This document shows, piece by piece, positions 6,113-6,910 of a DNA stretch of 6,910 nucleotides; within the stretch, counting starts at the first letter, position 1, and every line of letters begins with the position of its first letter. The DNA is taken from contig JBBIKU010000130.1 in assembly GCA_037445245.1 (NCBI GenBank), positions 1-6,910 on the forward strand, written 5' to 3'. The DNA comes from JBBIKU01 sp037445245. Lineage in GTDB: Bacteria > Chloroflexota > Anaerolineae > Anaerolineales > Anaerolineaceae. Under the pieces are notes generated by a model. The model saw nothing but the letters and a program-made list of their open reading frames with translations, made no database searches and was not told the DNA's origin. A program made the translations under genes and the position numbers.

Positions 6113-6910
6113 ATGGACGAAAGCTATCTGTGGTGGCGTGATGGTGTCATCTATCAGATCTACCCGCGCTCATTTGCCGACAGCAACAATGATGGCTTGG
6201 GTGATCTGAATGGGATCACCTCCCGCCTGGATTACCTGAGCGAACTGGGCGTTGATGCCATCTGGTTGTCGCCAGTGTATCCCTCACCCGATGTCGATTT
6301 TGGATACGATGTCAGCGATTACACCAACATTGATCCCCGTTTTGGTACGCTGGCGGATTTCGAAAGGTTGGTGACAGAAGCCCACCGCCGCCATATTCGG
6401 GTGATATTGGACCTGGTTTTGAACCATACTTCAGACCAACACGCCTGGTTCGAAGAGTCCCGTCGCGGGGGCGACACTCCCTACCGCGATTGGTATATCT
6501 GGCGGGATGCCGGAAAGGGTGGGAAACCCCCTAATAACTGGTGCTCGGTTTTCGGTGGCAGCGGCTGGGAATGGGACGCTAGCCGAAAGCAGTATTACTA
6601 TCACATGTTCTACAAGCAACAACCGGATGTTAACTGGCGTAACCCGGCGGTTCGCAAGGCGATGCTGGATGTGTTCCGCTTCTGGCTTGAACGGGGCGTG
6701 GATGGTTTCCGGCTGGATGTGTTTAACGTCTATTTCAAAGACGCCCAATTCAGGAATAACCCGCCTAAATTGGGTGTGCGGGGGTTTGACCGTCAGCGTC
6801 ACATTTACGATTGCGATCAACCGGAGATGTTTCCCTTGTTGGAGGAGATGCGGGTGGTGGTCGATGCGTACCCGCAGCGCTATCTGGTGGGCGAGACCTT
6901 TCTTTCGACC
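6113..6910 (+). CDS. GH13 alpha-glucosidase (oligo-1,6-glucosidase-like), N-terminal part
   Basis: This gene encodes a glycoside hydrolase family 13 enzyme that removes glucose from the non-reducing end of short alpha-glucosides. The 266 visible codons are open to the window end; relatives have about 530-560 residues, so roughly half is missing. The start ATG has GAGAGG 5 nt upstream. No signal peptide is seen, so it is cytoplasmic. Visible elements are WWRDGVIYQIYPRSFADSN (7-25), a metal-binding loop DSNNDGLGD (D23, N25, D27, D31), GVDAIWLSPVYPSP (46-59), region I DLVLNH (100-105), QPDVNW (170-175), region II GFRLDVFN (198-205; R200, nucleophile D202) and region III VGETF with the acid/base E261. 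The third catalytic Asp lies beyond the window. QPDVN and Val203 after the nucleophile resemble oligo-1,6-glucosidase. Trehalose synthase and sucrose hydrolase are less likely alternatives. The gene is divergent from the nusA operon. Confidence 0.92.
   Translation, partial: MDESYLWWRDGVIYQIYPRSFADSNNDGLGDLNGITSRLDYLSELGVDAIWLSPVYPSPDVDFGYDVSDYTNIDPRFGTLADFERLVTEAHRRHIRVILDLVLNHTSDQHAWFEESRRGGDTPYRDWYIWRDAGKGGKPPNNWCSVFGGSGWEWDASRKQYYYHMFYKQQPDVNWRNPAVRKAMLDVFRFWLERGVDGFRLDVFNVYFKDAQFRNNPPKLGVRGFDRQRHIYDCDQPEMFPLLEEMRVVVDAYPQRYLVGETFLST

Noticed and set aside
6431..6820. A 129-codon minus-strand open frame opposite the GH13 gene
   Set aside because: It is antisense to conserved GH13 catalytic regions and shows no domain of its own.

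Overview
This window looks like an ordinary bacterial chromosome segment of moderate to high GC. Most of it is a minus-strand housekeeping operon for transcription, translation initiation and ribosome/RNA maturation. The right end carries a divergent plus-strand carbohydrate gene. The gene set and order are nusA, rnpM (ylxR), infB, rbfA, nrnA, truB. Several traits suggest Chloroflexota, probably an Anaerolineae-like lineage: an IF2 of only 594 residues with a single short N-terminal domain, a NusA with a long acidic then lysine-rich tail, and no rimP or ylxQ/rplGA gene in the cluster. This assignment is an inference from remembered family traits and is only moderately certain.

Layout, read in the direction of the operon (right to left): a divergent intergenic region (5863-6112) holds a plausible extended -10 promoter for the operon and a perfect 10-bp stem-loop in the nusA leader. 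It is followed by nusA (5862-3949), rnpM (3924-3601), a 160-nt non-coding gap (3600-3441), infB (3440-1656), rbfA (1620-1246), nrnA (1230-250) and the first 71 codons of truB (214 to the window edge at 1). Apart from the 160-nt gap, the minus-strand genes are 15 to 35 nt apart, which fits one transcript. On the plus strand a perfect TATAAT box precedes a GH13 alpha-glucosidase gene (6113 to the window end), which is truncated by the window at 266 codons.

How the genes work together: NusA controls RNA polymerase pausing and termination. RnpM is an RNA-binding partner linked to RNase P. IF2 brings initiator tRNA to the ribosome. RbfA matures the 30S subunit, NrnA degrades nanoRNAs/pAp, and TruB makes pseudouridine 55 in tRNA. 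The GH13 enzyme is unrelated and probably cleaves short alpha-glucosides in the cytoplasm; a Val after its nucleophile points to alpha-1,6 linkages.

No phage, insertion sequence, CRISPR array, tRNA or rRNA was seen. The most interesting non-coding signals are two leaders. The infB leader has two complementary segment pairs arranged in pseudoknot order just upstream of the infB ribosome binding site. The nusA leader has a terminator-like hairpin between its promoter and its start codon. Both are structural readings by eye and have not been tested by folding or alignment.
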